Origin: Clostridia bacterium | Lineage (GTDB): Bacteria; Bacillota; Clostridia; Christensenellales; UBA1242 | Length of the DNA stretch: 40,531 nt | Direction of reading: 5' to 3' | Assembly (NCBI GenBank): GCA_028708805.1 | Contig: JAQVYC010000011.1 | Location: 1 to 40,531 of the forward strand | Shown here: positions 18,722-27,621 of the stretch, one piece after another | Numbering within the stretch: the stretch's first letter is position 1 | How the letters are laid out: each line of letters opens with the position of its first letter | Notes under the pieces: model-generated | Told to the model about the DNA's origin: nothing | The model's database searches: none | The model's input: only the letters and a program-made list of their open reading frames with translations | Program-made: the position numbers and the translations under genes

Positions 18722-18961
18722 ATGAAAAGAAACATTATTGCTCTGGATGATATAAAAAAGAGAATTACAGACTTGAAGGGGAATTCTGTAAATATGGAAA
18801 TAAATAAAGGTCGGAATAAGATTGACACCTTTCAAGCAGTTGTTAAACATATATATCCTAGTGTGTTTACCGTTGAAACTTTCATAGAAAATCACAGCCG
18901 TTCCAAAACATATTCTTACTTTGATGTTTTATGTGGAGATGTAAAAATTACACCAATGTAA
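18722..18961 (+). CDS. veg: Veg protein
   Basis: Veg is a small conserved Firmicutes protein linked to biofilm matrix gene control in B. subtilis; its molecular action is not settled. The 79-aa product has the family core (IALDDIKKRITDLKGNSVNM, VVKHIYPSVFTVE, and SYFDVLCGDVKI near the end). The ATG at 18722 is chosen because GAAAGGAGG lies 4 bases upstream; the ATG at 18695 has no ribosome site. It is divergent from the SPOCS gene. Confidence 0.93.
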   Translation: MKRNIIALDDIKKRITDLKGNSVNMEINKGRNKIDTFQAVVKHIYPSVFTVETFIENHSRSKTYSYFDVLCGDVKITPM

Positions 18962-19027
18962 TATTAAAAATAATTATAGTTCTATTTTAATTAGTCCCTT
19001 TCTTAATTAATAAAGTTTTTAACAAAA

Positions 19028-19073
19028 AAGCACATCTCACTGCATTACTTCGTACTCTGAGTGAAATGTGCTT
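19028..19073. terminator. Bidirectional terminator between veg and the zinc-ribbon gene
   Basis: AAGCACATcTCACT (19028-19041) pairs with AGTGAaATGTGCTT (19060-19073) with one mismatch; the loop can form an inner TAC-TTC-GTA hairpin. The minus-strand side ends in T6. The outer AAGCACA/TGTGCTT arms match those of the terminator at 10281. Confidence 0.7.
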
Positions 19074-19110
19074 ATATTATTATCTACCAAGTATTTAAAG
19101 AATAAAAATA

Positions 19111-19644
19111 TTAATAATCTTCCTCATCATCGTCATATTTCTCATATGCATCATCTGAGTCTTCTTCTTCATCATCAATATCATCGTCATCTATGTCTAT
19201 TTCTTCAAAGTCATCATAATCAACATTTTCTTCTTCTTCATCCTCAACTTCTTCATCTAAAAAATCAAGGTCAGAATCCGCTAAGTCCTCTCCCAAAATG
19301 TCATCATCTAATTCAGAAACAGAGGCCATTTCGCCTGTTTCTTCATCTTCTAAATCATATTCATTTTCATCCCTATTTACATACTCTGCCCATTCTTCTT
19401 CTAAGTCTTCATCATAGTCATCGCCTGCATGCTTACGCTCTTTTAAGCATGTAGCACACATTATTTCATCAGCTTGAATATAATTCGTTTTGCATATAGG
19501 ACATAATTCTAGGTCTAAATCCTCTGATATATCCTTGTTTCCATTCATTTCAGCCTTGCAAACTGAACAATATTTATCTTTTTTAACACAATAATTTAAC
19601 TCGCACCTAGGGCATCTGATATAAACTGGTTTTTTATCCGCCAT
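19111..19644 (-). CDS. Double zinc-ribbon protein with long acidic tail
   Basis: Not assigned to a named family. The N-terminal ~75 residues carry four Cys pairs: CPRC and CSVC, then CPIC and CATC, consistent with two zinc ribbons. Residues ~80-177 are extremely rich in Asp and Glu (ending DDAYEKYDDDEEDY), probably disordered and strongly negative. No signal peptide or membrane helix. The ATG follows GGAGGAAAA. It lies 60 bp upstream of nothing on its own strand except the convergent terminator, and just downstream of the lipoprotein gene. Acidic-tail proteins can mimic nucleic acid or bind RNA polymerase (as RpoE delta does), but that is only analogy. Confidence 0.8.
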   Translation of the reverse strand: MADKKPVYIRCPRCELNYCVKKDKYCSVCKAEMNGNKDISEDLDLELCPICKTNYIQADEIMCATCLKERKHAGDDYDEDLEEEWAEYVNRDENEYDLEDEETGEMASVSELDDDILGEDLADSDLDFLDEEVEDEEEENVDYDDFEEIDIDDDDIDDEEEDSDDAYEKYDDDEEDY

Positions 19645-19704
19645 TTTTCCTCCAAAAAGAAATAAGCTTGATTTATCGTTGTATATTATTTTAAATTTAA
19701 AAAA

Positions 19705-21084
19705 TTATTCATCGTCATCTTCGTTCGGCATATCTTGCTTATCTAGAAAGCCAATAAGCTCAATTGAAGCTTCTGTGCCTACCTCAGCACTTCTAATATC
19801 GGTTCTGTGTAAATAATAGGTTCCAGTTACATTGTTTTCGCTAACTGCGTAAAAATAAACATATTTTCCATCAAATCCAATATTGCTAGTTTTAAAGTCT
19901 TCACTAAGAATTACAGTTTGAATTTCTTTATCAAGTACAGAAACTCTATATATTCCTTGTTTTTCTATGGCATAATATAAGAAATCTCCGCTTATGAAAA
20001 GAAATATTGCATCATTCTCTACTAAAAGATTCTGAGCATTAAAATATTTATCTTCATCTTCTTTCAAACAATAAGTTTTTTTATCATTATCAGTTTTGAA
20101 AATGTGATATATGTCATTATTTTGAGATTTAATAACTGAAAAATGACTTATAGTAACATTATCTATTGGTAAAGTTATTTGTTTTTTAGTAGAAAGATTT
20201 CCGCTTGTGTATGAGTAATAATAGGTTTTGCTATCATCTTCATTCATTGTAAAATAAAAGTTGCCAAATGTAACACAAATAGGGGTAATCTCTTTATTAA
20301 GATAATTGTCTTTATTTTGTATTGCTGATTCACCGCTTACCATATCAACTTTATTCAAATAAGTTCCCTTTATTCCTTGTTTTAGCAAACTATCTTCAAT
20401 TGCCGTTGTATAATATGCATAACGGTCTGTAAAAGTTGTATATTTTTCGGCAAAAACTACTTTGGTTATTTCAGATGCTAAAATAACAGGCTTTCCAATT
20501 GTTTCGCCAATTTCTATTTTAATTAATGAAGTTCCTTCTACGAATATCAAATAATATTTATTTTCAATTTTCAAAACGCCTTGCTGAGACACTTCTTTTT
20601 GAGTAATATAAAACTCTTTTAAACCTGTTCCATCTGTGTTAATTCTATGATAAGAAGTTAATTCAAATTTATCCGCAGAACTTTTATCTTTATGTGTATT
20701 CGGTGAAGCAAAGAAGATATATTTTCCAATGCTGTATAAAAATGAATGCTCACTTCCTGCCACCTTTGATATGACCGATTCCACATTTTTAGGCATGTTT
20801 GTTTTCTCATCATATTCAATTGCCTTATTATTCAATTTAACACGATAAAGTGCCTCGTTTTTTACCCGACCTGTGTCATTGTCATTTGCTTTTAGTGATG
20901 AATAAGATTTAAAAGCATTTGCAAAATAGATGTAATCATCATAAACTAAAACATCGCCAACCACTTCTAAGTTAGAAGTATTCGTTGGTGCAGTTATCAA
21001 TGGTTGTGCACATCCGGAAACCAACATAATTGAAACAATTAAGCATGTCGCAAGAGTTAAGATTAATTTTTTTGTTTTTTTCAT
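19705..21084 (-). CDS. Lipoprotein, probable beta-propeller (DUF5050-like)
   Basis: A 459-aa exported lipoprotein. The signal peptide has a KKTKK start, a hydrophobic core and the lipobox VSGC with Cys25. The mature part shows recurring short blocks of the type (D)-x-YIYFA / YLYRV / YAYYTT (for example DDYIYFANAF, KYIFFASPN, DFLYYAIEKQGIYRVS, KYVYFYAVS). This is the DUF5050-type propeller pattern seen in many clostridial surface lipoproteins. The acidic C-terminus (MPNEDDDE) is short. The ATG follows CGGAGTAAAT. Ligand and role are unknown. It sits between the nifS/iscU-like pair and the zinc-ribbon gene on the same strand, with a 186-bp gap upstream. Confidence 0.82.
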   Translation of the reverse strand: MKKTKKLILTLATCLIVSIMLVSGCAQPLITAPTNTSNLEVVGDVLVYDDYIYFANAFKSYSSLKANDNDTGRVKNEALYRVKLNNKAIEYDEKTNMPKNVESVISKVAGSEHSFLYSIGKYIFFASPNTHKDKSSADKFELTSYHRINTDGTGLKEFYITQKEVSQQGVLKIENKYYLIFVEGTSLIKIEIGETIGKPVILASEITKVVFAEKYTTFTDRYAYYTTAIEDSLLKQGIKGTYLNKVDMVSGESAIQNKDNYLNKEITPICVTFGNFYFTMNEDDSKTYYYSYTSGNLSTKKQITLPIDNVTISHFSVIKSQNNDIYHIFKTDNDKKTYCLKEDEDKYFNAQNLLVENDAIFLFISGDFLYYAIEKQGIYRVSVLDKEIQTVILSEDFKTSNIGFDGKYVYFYAVSENNVTGTYYLHRTDIRSAEVGTEASIELIGFLDKQDMPNEDDDE

Positions 21085-21270
21085 ATTTACTCCGTATTAA
21101 ATTTTTAAAAGAAACTTTATTATAATTTAACAGATTAATTTTAAAAAATGTTTTCATTAGAATATCATTTATTAATTTTAATGTCAACTAAATTGAATAA
21201 TATATTAAATAATTAAAATTTACTAAATCAAAAATTTGTTTTTAAAATTATCTTTATTTTTATACTAAAA

Positions 21271-21684
21271 TTAGCTTGTTTTATCTTTATTTTCTTTATC
21301 CCTATTTGCTTTTTCAAGCTTAGTGTAATAATCTTTAACTGTGGCTTTTATTGCCTCTTCTATTAAGATAGTAACATAAATTTTATTCAAAGGCACATTA
21401 TTTAAAGCATTGTTGATTTCAAAATCTTTTATTTGCAAAACTTCGTCTAATTTTTTGCCTTTTATCATTTCGCATGTAATGTTTGCAGCTGCAATGATAA
21501 CAGGTCCACCGAAAACTTTAAATTTAGCTTCTTCCACAATTTCAGTTTCATTATTTACCAAAAAATAAAATTTTATAATATTTCCATTTTCAATGTCATT
21601 TATCTTCGATGTTGCATTAGCGCCTCTTATTAGACCAGCATTTTTAGGATTTGTAAAATTTGAAATAATCTTTTTATTATACAT
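21271..21684 (-). CDS. IscU/NifU-N-like protein without cluster ligands
   Basis: IscU is the scaffold on which Fe-S clusters are built from sulfur given by a cysteine desulfurase. This 137-aa protein has the fold signature in order: NPKNAG (12-17), GNIIKF (34-39), EEAKFKVFGG (51-60), EMIKGK (72-77) and ILIEEAIKA (106-114). Every ligand position is changed: the first Cys and its Asp read N33 and N35 (ENGN instead of ACGD), the second Cys reads G60 (FGGP instead of FGCG), and the His-Cys pair reads Y103-V104. The only Cys, C71, is not a ligand position. It is 11 bp downstream of the desulfurase gene in one operon. The tail after ~118 is charged. It is an intact frame with a good ribosome site, so not an obvious pseudogene; a partner or regulator of the desulfurase is plausible. 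Confidence 0.85.
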   Translation of the reverse strand: MYNKKIISNFTNPKNAGLIRGANATSKINDIENGNIIKFYFLVNNETEIVEEAKFKVFGGPVIIAAANITCEMIKGKKLDEVLQIKDFEINNALNNVPLNKIYVTILIEEAIKATVKDYYTKLEKANRDKENKDKTS

Positions 21685-21695
21685 ATTTATTCACC

Positions 21696-22877
21696 TTACT
21701 TTTTGTTTCCGCCCGTTTTTGTTACAGGAGAAATTTTCCTTAATTTTGCAACTGATTTCACAAGCTTATCAATAACAAAATCAACTTTTTCTTTGGAAAT
21801 CATTTTACCGAAAGAAAATCTTATGGCCCCTCTTGCCAGCTCTTCACCAAGTCCCAACGCCTGCAATACATGGGATGTTTCAGCTAGACCCGCAGTGCAT
21901 GCTGACCCTGTTGACACCGCAATACCATCTAAATCAAGAAGCATTAAAAGCGATTCGCCATCAATCATCTCAAATGATAAATTTACAATCCCTTGCACTT
22001 TTTGTAGTGGATGCCCATTAAGTTTTACATAAGGTATTTTTTCATTAACCTGTTCTAAAAAATAAGTTCTAATAGTTTTTATTTTTTGTTGATTTACAGC
22101 TAAATCCCTAGTAGCAATTTCAACTGCTTTTCCAAAACCTGCAATAGAAGGAACATTAATAGTTCCACCTCTTTTATTTCGTTCTTGGCTTCCACCGTAA
22201 ATTAAATTATTAATCTTAATGCCGTTTTTTATATACAAAGCCCCTATGCCCTTAGGTCCATAAATTTTATGACCACTCATTGTCATAGCATCAATTTCCA
22301 TATCCTGAACATCTAGTTTTAAAGCTCCGACAGCCTGCACTGCATCCGTATGAAAAATTATTCCGTGTTCGTGTGCTGTTTTACCTATTGCCTTAATATT
22401 TTGAATTGTCCCTATTTCATTATTAACCGACATCATTGAAATTAATATTGTTTCAGTTTTAATATTGTGCATTAAATCAGCTAGACTTGCCAAACCATAC
22501 TGGTCAACAGGCAAATATGTTATTTCAAAGCCCATTTGTTCAAGACTTTTGCAACTTGCTAAAACAGATTCATGCTCAATTGCAGTTGTGATTATGTGAT
22601 TACCCTTATTACGATTTGCCAAAGCAAGCCCCATAATAGCCCAATTATTTGCTTCTGTCCCGCCACTAGTGAAATAAATTTCATTAGACATTTTTGCGTT
22701 AATTGCCTTAGCAATTCTATCTCTTGCCCTGTCCACAATGCCCATTGCTTCTCTTCCAAAATTATGAAGACTACTAGCATTACCATAGATAGTACTGAAA
22801 CATGGCAACATTTCATTTAAAACTTCGCCTGACACATAAGTTGTTGCGGCATTATCTAAATAAATTTTTTCATTCAT
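21696..22877 (-). CDS. nifS: Cysteine desulfurase (IscS/NifS family)
   Basis: This PLP enzyme removes sulfur from cysteine as a persulfide for Fe-S clusters and tRNA thiolation. The 393-aa product starts with the hallmark IYLDNAATT, has TSGGTEANNWA near residue 75, the PLP-binding Lys in MSGHKIYGPKG (K204) and the persulfide Cys in STGSACTAG (C327). Length and catalytic residues are normal. It is first in an operon with the ligand-less IscU-like gene. The ribosome site is weak (AAGG 12 bases before the ATG), but a consensus promoter lies upstream. Likely acceptors include MnmA, encoded about 8 kb away. Confidence 0.96.
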   Translation of the reverse strand: MNEKIYLDNAATTYVSGEVLNEMLPCFSTIYGNASSLHNFGREAMGIVDRARDRIAKAINAKMSNEIYFTSGGTEANNWAIMGLALANRNKGNHIITTAIEHESVLASCKSLEQMGFEITYLPVDQYGLASLADLMHNIKTETILISMMSVNNEIGTIQNIKAIGKTAHEHGIIFHTDAVQAVGALKLDVQDMEIDAMTMSGHKIYGPKGIGALYIKNGIKINNLIYGGSQERNKRGGTINVPSIAGFGKAVEIATRDLAVNQQKIKTIRTYFLEQVNEKIPYVKLNGHPLQKVQGIVNLSFEMIDGESLLMLLDLDGIAVSTGSACTAGLAETSHVLQALGLGEELARGAIRFSFGKMISKEKVDFVIDKLVKSVAKLRKISPVTKTGGNKK

Positions 22878-22899
22878 TTTTTAATTTTTCCTTATTTTA

Positions 22900-22927
22900 A
22901 TTATACCTTTATTTGAAAAATTGTCAA
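22900..22927 (-). promoter_or_regulatory. Consensus promoter of the desulfurase operon
   Basis: On the minus strand TTGACA (22927-22922) and TATAAT (22905-22900) with a 16-base spacer; both hexamers are perfect. The rest of 22928-23080 is AT-rich with no gene seen. Confidence 0.75.
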
Positions 22928-23080
22928 TATTAGTTATGGTTAATAAAAAAAAAATTATAATTTATACTATTTTAAATTTTAGTGTTAAGATTAAAACAAA
23001 AAAACATATTTGAGTTTTTAAAAGCCAAATAAGTTTTTTAATTTTTTATAAAATAGAATTGTTTGAAAGTTAATATAGTT

Positions 23081-23389
23081 TTATATTTTCATAAGTTCAA
23101 AAATTGCCAATTTATTTCTTAAACCTATTTCTCTTTTTATAGGCTTGCCATCTTTAAACACAATTAAAGTTGGAATGCTCATTATTCCAAATTCTCTTGC
23201 TAAATCTTCACATTCATCAACATCAATCTTTACAATATCAAACTCACCATTATTTTCTTCCGTTACTTGTTCCAAGATAGGTGTAAGCATTCTGCACGGT
23301 CCACACCATGTTGCAGTAAAATCTACCAAAACAGGTTTTTTGTTTTCTAAAACCTTCGACTTAAAATCTTCCGATTGTATTTGTTCCAT
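23081..23389 (-). CDS. trxA: Thioredoxin
   Basis: A small cytoplasmic disulfide reductant. The 102-aa protein has the active site WCGPC (28-32), the cis-Pro loop SIPTLIVFKDG and the usual length. The start is set at 23389, where GGGAG precedes the ATG by a good distance; the longer frame to 23431 adds a hydrophobic leader with no ribosome site. A perfect 12-bp palindrome, TGATATATATCA, lies upstream at 23441-23452. It is apparently monocistronic. Confidence 0.95.
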   Translation of the reverse strand: MEQIQSEDFKSKVLENKKPVLVDFTATWCGPCRMLTPILEQVTEENNGEFDIVKIDVDECEDLAREFGIMSIPTLIVFKDGKPIKREIGLRNKLAIFELMKI

Positions 23390-23505
23390 TTCTATCTCCC
23401 TTTGAAAAACTTTATATACCAAAATTAACACACATTAACTTGATATATATCAGATAACTTAAAATAAATTATTACATAAAAATTATTGTAAGTCAACTTG
23501 AAACT

Positions 23506-24816
23506 TTATAAAATATATTTTCTTAAATCATATTTATTTCTGGTTTCACTAAAAGCATTTTTTACATATTGTTTATCAATTGTTATTTCCTGCAACGGAT
23601 GCTTTCCGTTAGCGTTAAATGAAATATCTTCAATTAATCTTTCTAAAATAGTGTGCAAACGCCTTGCGCCTATATTTTCGCTTGTGGAATTTTCTTGCTC
23701 AGCCATTTCAGCTATTTCATCTAAGGAATCATCTGTGAATTTTAAATCTATATTATCCACTTTTAACAAGCTTGCATATTGAAATGTTATCGAATTTTTG
23801 GGCTGAGATAAGATATTTTTAAAGTCATTTTTCGTTAAATTAGATAGTTCCACTTTAATAGGGAATCTGCCTTGAAGTTCAGGAATCATATCTTCAATTT
23901 TGCTTATATGAAATGCTCCCGCAGCAATAAATAATATGAAATCAGTTTTTATATTTCCATATTTTGTAGCAATTGTTGAACCTTCTACAATTGGAAGAAT
24001 ATCTCTTTGTACACCTTCTCTGGACACATCAGGTCCGCTGTCGGTCGCACTTTTGCCTATAATTTTATCCATTTCATCAATGAAAATAATTCCGTGCTCT
24101 TCGGCTCTGCGGATTGCTTCCGAATTAACATTATCTTGGTCAATTTGTCGGTCGCACTCTTCATTAAACAATAGCTCTTTTGCTCTTTTTACAGAAATTC
24201 TTTTGTTTTTTTTCTTTTTAGGCATAAAGCCTCCAAATATTTCATTTAGATTTATTTCTGCAATTCCACCAGCCATACCTATCGGCTTAATAGATTCACT
24301 AACTTCAATTTCAATTATTTCATCATCCAGCTTGCCACTTTCATAATCCGCTTTTATTTTATTTTTTAGCTCTTCATCTGAAATGTCGCCTTTTCCCGCA
24401 AGCTTGCTTATAAAAATGGTGTCTAAAATTTTGTTGTCTACAATTGGCTTTGCCTTGCTTTCAACTTGATGTTGTTTTTCATCTTTTACCATTCTTACAG
24501 ACATCTCAACTAAATCTCTAACCATACTTTCGACATCTCTACCCACATACCCTACTTCTGTATACTTGGTTGCTTCAATTTTTATAAAAGGAGCTTTAAC
24601 AAGTTTGGCTAAACGCCTTGCAATTTCGGTTTTACCTACACCAGTTGGACCTTTCATTATAATGTTTTTCGGGGTTATCTCTTCCCGAATTTCTTTTGGA
24701 AGCTTGCTTCTTCTATAACGATTTCTTAAAGCAACTGCAACTGCTCTTTTGGCATCACTTTGTCCTATAATATATTTATTTAATTCTTGAACAATTTCTT
24801 TTGGTGATAAATTCAT
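23506..24816 (-). CDS. hslU: HslU, ATPase of the HslUV protease
   Basis: HslU (ClpY) is the AAA+ unfoldase that feeds substrates to HslV. The 436-aa product has Walker A in KGPTGVGKTE (G56-T63), the pore-loop region TEVGYVGRDV, Walker B in HGIIFIDEMDKI, an I-domain between them (about 105-215) and the sensor/C-domain ending in KYDLRKYIL, which inserts into HslV. It is slightly shorter than most homologues through a reduced I-domain. Its ATG adjoins the hslV stop codon, with GGAGGA in the end of hslV, suggesting translational coupling. Confidence 0.97.
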   Translation of the reverse strand: MNLSPKEIVQELNKYIIGQSDAKRAVAVALRNRYRRSKLPKEIREEITPKNIIMKGPTGVGKTEIARRLAKLVKAPFIKIEATKYTEVGYVGRDVESMVRDLVEMSVRMVKDEKQHQVESKAKPIVDNKILDTIFISKLAGKGDISDEELKNKIKADYESGKLDDEIIEIEVSESIKPIGMAGGIAEINLNEIFGGFMPKKKKNKRISVKRAKELLFNEECDRQIDQDNVNSEAIRRAEEHGIIFIDEMDKIIGKSATDSGPDVSREGVQRDILPIVEGSTIATKYGNIKTDFILFIAAGAFHISKIEDMIPELQGRFPIKVELSNLTKNDFKNILSQPKNSITFQYASLLKVDNIDLKFTDDSLDEIAEMAEQENSTSENIGARRLHTILERLIEDISFNANGKHPLQEITIDKQYVKNAFSETRNKYDLRKYIL

Positions 24817-25350
24817 TTAAACATCCTCCACTATTATATTTGAATTTGTGAAAATACATATATCACTTGCAATTTTTAAAGCTTTATAAGCTATTTCCTT
24901 AGCTGATAAATTTGTATTTTCATTCATAGCTTTTGCCGCCGCAAAAGCATAATTTCCTCCCGAACCGATAGCGCAAATATTATCTTGGGGCTCAATAACA
25001 TCACCGTTTCCTGTTAAAATTAAAAGCATTTCACTATCAGCCACAATCATCATTGCCTCTAAATGACGCAATATTTTATCTGCTCGCCAAAGTTGAGCTA
25101 GTTCCACTGCACTTCTCATTAAATTTCCTGAAAACTTATTAAGCATTTCTTCAAATCTTTCACTTAAACTAAAAGCATCAGCCACCGAGCCTGCAAAACC
25201 TATTACAACTTTATCATTATAAATTCTTCTTACCTTTTTAGCATTGTTTTTAAGTATTACAGTTTGCGAAAGAGTAACTTGTCCATCACCGGCAATAGCT
25301 GTTTTCCCATCTTTGCGTATTGCACAAATTGTTGTTCCCCTAATATCCAT
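24817..25350 (-). CDS. hslV: HslV, peptidase of the HslUV protease
   Basis: HslV (ClpQ) is a proteasome-like N-terminal threonine peptidase forming a double hexamer. The 177-aa product begins MDIRGTTI, so the catalytic Thr would be residue 6 after removal of a five-residue propeptide, as known for Thermotoga-type Hsl[28 protein letters not shown] and [15 protein letters not shown] are family blocks. It lies between topA and hslU. In B. subtilis the matching region also has trmFO, codV and codY, which are absent here. Confidence 0.97.
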   Translation of the reverse strand: MDIRGTTICAIRKDGKTAIAGDGQVTLSQTVILKNNAKKVRRIYNDKVVIGFAGSVADAFSLSERFEEMLNKFSGNLMRSAVELAQLWRADKILRHLEAMMIVADSEMLLILTGNGDVIEPQDNICAIGSGGNYAFAAAKAMNENTNLSAKEIAYKALKIASDICIFTNSNIIVEDV

Positions 25351-25391
25351 ATTTTCTCCTTAATTCTCTTTATAATTTATTTTAATCTAAT

Positions 25392-27473
25392 TTATATTTC
25401 TTCTTCATCTTTAATATAATTACATTTTATACATTTAAGAACATTTTTTCCTTTTAATGTTTTTTTATATAAAACTTCTTTACATTGCGGACACTTTTCT
25501 GATGTTGGAATATCCCAGCTCATAAATTTACATTCCGGATACCCTGAACAAGCATAATATAATTTACCTTTTTTACTTCTTCGTGGTAAAAGACCCTTTC
25601 CGCATTCAATGCATACACCAACAAGTTTTTGTTCTTGATCACCATAGTATTTTTCAATGCTTTTACAAGCAGGAAAATTCGAACAGCCTAAAAATTTACC
25701 ATATCGACTTTCACGCAGTAACATTTTATTGCCACAAAGTTTGCAAATTTCGTCGGTTTCAATTGGCTTGATTTTGAATTCTTCCGAAGTTTTATCTGCT
25801 CCTTCTAATAAATCCTTAAAACCATCCCAGAACTTAGCCACAACATTTTGCCAATCTTCACCTTTTTCCGCAATTTCATCAAGCTTATCTTCCATATTTG
25901 CAGTAAACTTAACATTTATTACACCTTTGAAGTATTTATCTAAGTAATCAGATACCAATTCTCCAAGCTCAGTTGGTAGCAGGCTTTTATTTTCTTTTAT
26001 TGTATAGCCACGCAAAGCCAAAACTGTTATTGTTGGAGCATAAGTTGCTGGACGACCAATTCCTTTTTCTTCCATTGCTTTAACTAGACTTGCTTCGGTA
26101 TATCTAGCTGGTGGCTTTGTGAACTTTTGTTCCGTGTTTAATTTTAATAATTTTAAGATTTCGTTCTCTTCTAATCTTGGCATTTTTACATCATCATCAG
26201 CCGTGCTAGCAACGCCATTATAAATTATCGTAAAACCTTCAAAATCAATTGTTCTTCCCGTAGCCCTGAACAAATAATTATTTGCTGTAATATCAACCGA
26301 TAAACTATCATAAATGGCTGGCGACATTTGGCTTGCCATAAATCTTTCATAAATCAATTTATACAACTTAAAAACATCATCTCTTAAAGACGGCTTTACT
26401 CGCTCTGGTGTCATTTCAATAGAAATTGGTCTTATTGCCTCATGAGCATCTTGTGCGTTTTTCTTTGAAGCATAAAAATTTGGCTTTTCTGGTATAAAAC
26501 TTTTGCCAAATTTGCTTGAAATATAATTTCTAGCACTTGATATCGCATCTGGTGATACTCTTGTTGAATCGGTTCTTATGTAGGTTATAAGTGCTATTTT
26601 GCCTTCGCCTAGCACTTCAACACCTTCATATAAAGTCTGAGCACACATTGATGTTTTTGCAAGCGACATTCCTAGTTTATTTAGAGCATCTTGTTGCATT
26701 GTACTTGTTGTGAAAGGAGCTGATGGATTTGCCTTTGTTTTTGATTTTTTAATATTGCTTACAATATAATCAGCTGACTTTAAGTTGTTAATTATTTTGT
26801 CAACTTCTTCTTTGCTCACTGGCTTTATTTTTTTCTTTTCATAAGAATGCAAAGTTGCACGAAAAGCCTGCTTATCATCTTTCTTTGAAAGATCAGTAGA
26901 AACTATCCAATATTCTTCTGGCTTAAATTCTCGGATTTCCTTTTCACGATCAACAACAAGTTTTAAAGCAATGCTTTGTACTCTGCCCGCACTTAGCTTC
27001 GGCTTAATTGCCTTACAAATAATTGGCGAAAGTTTATAACCTACAATTCTGTCAAGCACTCGCCTTGCTTGCTGTGCGTCAACTAACTTCTGATTAATCG
27101 TACGCGGATTTTTCAACGCATTTTCAACGGCTTTTTTTGAAATTTCGTTAAATTCAATACGACATTTCTGTTCTGGTTTTAAATTTAAAATATTCGCAAT
27201 ATGCCATGAAATTGCTTCACCTTCTCTGTCAGGGTCAGTTGCTAAAAGAACTTCTTCCGACTTCTCTGCCTTCTTTTTCAAATCAATTACAATATTTTTC
27301 TTATCTGGAATTATCTCATATTGAGGCTCAAAATTATTCTTTAAGTCCACACTTAAAGTTTTGCTTTTTAAATCTCTTACATGACCTTTTGTCGCGACAA
27401 CTTCATAACCAGAACCTAAATATTTTTTTAATGTATCTCGTTTTCCAGAGCCTTCTATAACTACTAACTTCAT
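25392..27473 (-). CDS. topA: DNA topoisomerase I (TopA)
   Basis: Type IA topoisomerase that relaxes negative supercoils. In the 693-aa product the TOPRIM domain carries VVIEGSGK (residues 4-11) and DPDREGEA. The catalytic Tyr is Y298 in ITYIRTDSTR, and GIGRPATYA is present. Three C-terminal four-Cys zinc fingers follow, beginning CKLCGNKM, CIECGKGL and CPQCKEVL. The first motif is normally VESPAK; here SPA is replaced by GSG while the Glu and Lys stay. The ATG follows AAAGGAG. It lies between dprA and hslV on one strand. Confidence 0.96.
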   Translation of the reverse strand: MKLVVIEGSGKRDTLKKYLGSGYEVVATKGHVRDLKSKTLSVDLKNNFEPQYEIIPDKKNIVIDLKKKAEKSEEVLLATDPDREGEAISWHIANILNLKPEQKCRIEFNEISKKAVENALKNPRTINQKLVDAQQARRVLDRIVGYKLSPIICKAIKPKLSAGRVQSIALKLVVDREKEIREFKPEEYWIVSTDLSKKDDKQAFRATLHSYEKKKIKPVSKEEVDKIINNLKSADYIVSNIKKSKTKANPSAPFTTSTMQQDALNKLGMSLAKTSMCAQTLYEGVEVLGEGKIALITYIRTDSTRVSPDAISSARNYISSKFGKSFIPEKPNFYASKKNAQDAHEAIRPISIEMTPERVKPSLRDDVFKLYKLIYERFMASQMSPAIYDSLSVDITANNYLFRATGRTIDFEGFTIIYNGVASTADDDVKMPRLEENEILKLLKLNTEQKFTKPPARYTEASLVKAMEEKGIGRPATYAPTITVLALRGYTIKENKSLLPTELGELVSDYLDKYFKGVINVKFTANMEDKLDEIAEKGEDWQNVVAKFWDGFKDLLEGADKTSEEFKIKPIETDEICKLCGNKMLLRESRYGKFLGCSNFPACKSIEKYYGDQEQKLVGVCIECGKGLLPRRSKKGKLYYACSGYPECKFMSWDIPTSEKCPQCKEVLYKKTLKGKNVLKCIKCNYIKDEEEI

Positions 27474-27621
27474 TTTTCTCCTTTGGCTTATGTGAATTTA
27501 GTGCCTATTGTATTTTTAACCGAGTTTTATGCGACTGAAATAACCACATTAAAACATAAGGTCGCACAGGGCAAATTATTCAATTTTTTTAAACTTAAAT
27601 AAAGATTATTTGTAATTATAT

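Noticed and set aside
19068..19454. His/Leu/Pro-rich frame on the plus strand
   Set aside because: It is the antisense of the Asp/Glu-rich tail of the zinc-ribbon gene, which is the real gene with Cys pairs and a ribosome site.
23441..23452. Palindrome TGATATATATCA upstream of thioredoxin as an operator
   Set aside because: AT-only dyads of this length are expected by chance in this composition; it is mentioned only with the thioredoxin gene.
27474..27621. TGCGAC/GTCGCA hairpin between dprA and topA
   Set aside because: The stem is only 6 bp with a loop of about 24 bases and no T-run, too weak to call a terminator.
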